The position numbers and the translations under genes are program-made. A stretch of DNA of 64,000 nucleotides from Dinoroseobacter shibae DFL 12 = DSM 16493 (GTDB lineage: Bacteria; Pseudomonadota; Alphaproteobacteria; Rhodobacterales; Rhodobacteraceae), in assembly GCF_000018145.1 (NCBI RefSeq), contig NC_009952.1, positions 868,001 to 932,000 on the forward strand. The letters run 5' to 3'. Below, piece by piece: positions 62,931 through 64,000 of the stretch (position 1 is the first letter of the stretch; each line of letters begins with the position of its first letter). The notes under the pieces are model-generated. The model did not search any database. It saw only the letters and a list, made by a program, of their open reading frames with translations, and had not been told where the DNA came from.

Positions 62931-63655
62931 GCCGCCCCCTCCCGCAACCGGCGCAGCAGCGCCCCTTGCAGCGCCAGCGTGTCCGGGTCGTCGATGGCGC
63001 GGGGCACCGGGGCCGGCGGCGGTGTGACCTCCGACAGGCCCGAAGGCTCCAGGATGAAGATCGCATGGCCGAGGCGCGCGGCCTCTGCCGGGTCATGGGT
63101 GACCAGGAGCACCGTGCACCCCCGCAGCAGTTCCACCGCCAGTTCCTGCATCTCGGAACGCGTGCGGGCATCGAGGGCCGAGAACGGCTCGTCCAGCAGG
63201 ATGACGGGCCGATCCTCCATCAAGGTGCGGGCCAGGGCGGCGCGCTGGCGTTGCCCGCCAGACAGGGCGCCGGGGCGTTTGTGGGCATGCGCGGTCAGCC
63301 CGACCCGGTCGATCAGGTCCCGCGCCCGCGCGGCATCGGGCGTTTGCCCGCGCAACCGCGCGCCGAGGCAGACATTCTCCGTCACGCTGGCCCAGGGCAT
63401 CAGCAGGTCGCTTTGCGCCATATAGGCGATGCGCCCCGACAGGTCCGCGCCATCCGCCGCCGTGATCGCCCCGTCGAAGGTGACGTGGGATTCCAGCCCC
63501 GCGATCAGCCGCAGGATCGTGGATTTGCCGACCCCGGACGCGCCGAGCAGGCAGGTCCAGCCCGCGCCTTCCAGGGTCAGGGACAGCTGCGCGAAGAGCG
63601 GCGCGCCCTCGCTCCGCGCGCTGCCTTCGACCCGGATGGCGGGGCCGCGGGTCAC
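62927..63655 (-). CDS. ABC transporter ATP-binding protein, thiamine-precursor type
   Basis: The 242-residue ATPase has Walker A GASGVGKST, signature LSGGQRQRAALARTL, Walker B VILLDEPFSALD and switch His in LLVTHDPAEA. I start at the GTG at 63655, which overlaps the TenA stop as GTGA and yields a normal beginning. The open frame upstream is merely an overlap of the neighbouring gene. The subfamily serves SsuABC, TauABC and ThiXYZ importers; the TenA neighbour favours thiamine precursors. Confidence 0.87.
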   Translation of the reverse strand: MTRGPAIRVEGSARSEGAPLFAQLSLTLEGAGWTCLLGASGVGKSTILRLIAGLESHVTFDGAITAADGADLSGRIAYMAQSDLLMPWASVTENVCLGARLRGQTPDAARARDLIDRVGLTAHAHKRPGALSGGQRQRAALARTLMEDRPVILLDEPFSALDARTRSEMQELAVELLRGCTVLLVTHDPAEAARLGHAIFILEPSGLSEVTPPPAPVPRAIDDPDTLALQGALLRRLREGAA

Positions 63656-64000
63656 GCCGGGGCGCTGCTGGGGCTGAGCCCCATGTCCCAGAAACCGACC
63701 TCCAGCGTCGTGGCCTGGGCGAACCGGGCCGACAGCATCGCAAACCGCGGCAGGGTCGCGTAATCCGGGCCGAGCCGATGGGTCAGCGCCCCGTCGATCA
63801 GCGCGCCCACATCGCGGCAAATCCCCTGGTAGTCGTCGCCCGCATAGGTCCCGATCCAGTCGCCATAGGTGTCGGACGTCGCCTCGGCCGCGAGCCGCGC
63901 GCCGATCTCGCCATAGCCCAGCACACAAGGGGCCAGCGCCGCCAGAAGATCGAGGAAATCGCCCGAATACCCGGCCTCCAGCACGTAGCGGGTATAGGCC
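63652..64000 (-). CDS. tenA: TenA family thiaminase II / aminopyrimidine aminohydrolase, C-terminal part
   Basis: The frame enters from the right edge and gives the last 115 residues or so of a TenA protein, including LGYGEIGARL, the WIGTYAGDDYQ segment and FAQATTLEVGFWDMGL, whose Glu is the expected catalytic residue region. TenA cleaves degraded thiamine or deaminates aminopyrimidines for thiamine salvage. A GTG at 63984 could be misread as a start, but the frame stays open to the edge. It is upstream of and overlapping the ATPase gene, indicating one operon. Confidence 0.87.
   Translation of the reverse strand, partial: AYTRYVLEAGYSGDFLDLLAALAPCVLGYGEIGARLAAEATSDTYGDWIGTYAGDDYQGICRDVGALIDGALTHRLGPDYATLPRFAMLSARFAQATTLEVGFWDMGLSPSSAPA

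Noticed and set aside
62196-64000. TPP riboswitch for the TenA/ABC operon
   Set aside because: The leader of that operon lies beyond the right edge; nothing in the window resembles a riboswitch.

Overview
The window is high-GC, densely packed chromosomal DNA. Gene content points to an alphaproteobacterium of the order Rhodobacterales (Rhodobacteraceae/Roseobacter group). The evidence is a complete beta-hydroxyaspartate (bhc) gene set, a VPLPA-CTERM protein, many peptide- and branched-chain-type ABC importers, and many ATGA/GTGA gene overlaps. The assignment rests on gene content and is an inference. No rRNA, tRNA or CRISPR array was seen.

Layout. 1-5940 (minus): a transglutaminase/ATP-grasp/alpha-E cluster of the proposed peptide-modifying type, cut by the window edge. 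6196-11064 (minus): a branched-chain-type ABC importer operon led by a small stand-alone Lrp ligand-binding domain. 11279-15624 (plus): a two-subunit molybdenum hydroxylase, an alpha/beta hydrolase and an amidohydrolase. 15631-19690 (minus): a compact trio of a SARP/TPR-like regulator, a divergent PAP2/haloperoxidase-fold protein with an Asn-Arg repeat, and a subtilisin-like protease without a signal peptide. 20387-33078: a dipeptide-type ABC system. It has one intact binding protein, a second broken by an IS3-family element (23100-24302), then permeases and ATPases. Between them lie a VPLPA-CTERM protein, a lower-GC stretch with an unknown secreted protein, a DUF4870-like membrane protein and a hydratase-fold protein with a signal peptide. 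33082-38573: bhcR and, divergently, bhcABCD, the glyoxylate-assimilating beta-hydroxyaspartate cycle. A cysteine synthase follows on the other strand.

41083-59828 (plus) is the most unusual region, and 60897-61556 may belong to it. It is a long run built around SrfB (actin/Hsp70-fold) and SrfC (dynamin-like GTPase) homologues. It also encodes two paralogous peptidoglycan-binding secreted proteins, a membrane-anchored trypsin-like protease, a SrfA-position membrane protein, a single-pass Pro/Glu-rich protein, an exported VWA/SH3 protein, a LolCD-like ATPase/permease pair and a secreted formylglycine-generating-enzyme-fold protein lacking the usual cysteines. Three of its proteins share a C-terminal G-I-P-x-L-P-L-P tail. 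An IS903-type element (40021-41069) has landed 13 bp before its first gene. I read the cluster as a GTPase/ATPase-driven cell-envelope machine of unknown function.

The window closes with a TRIC-family membrane protein and, convergent to it, a TenA plus ABC transporter operon of the thiamine-precursor type that runs off the right edge.
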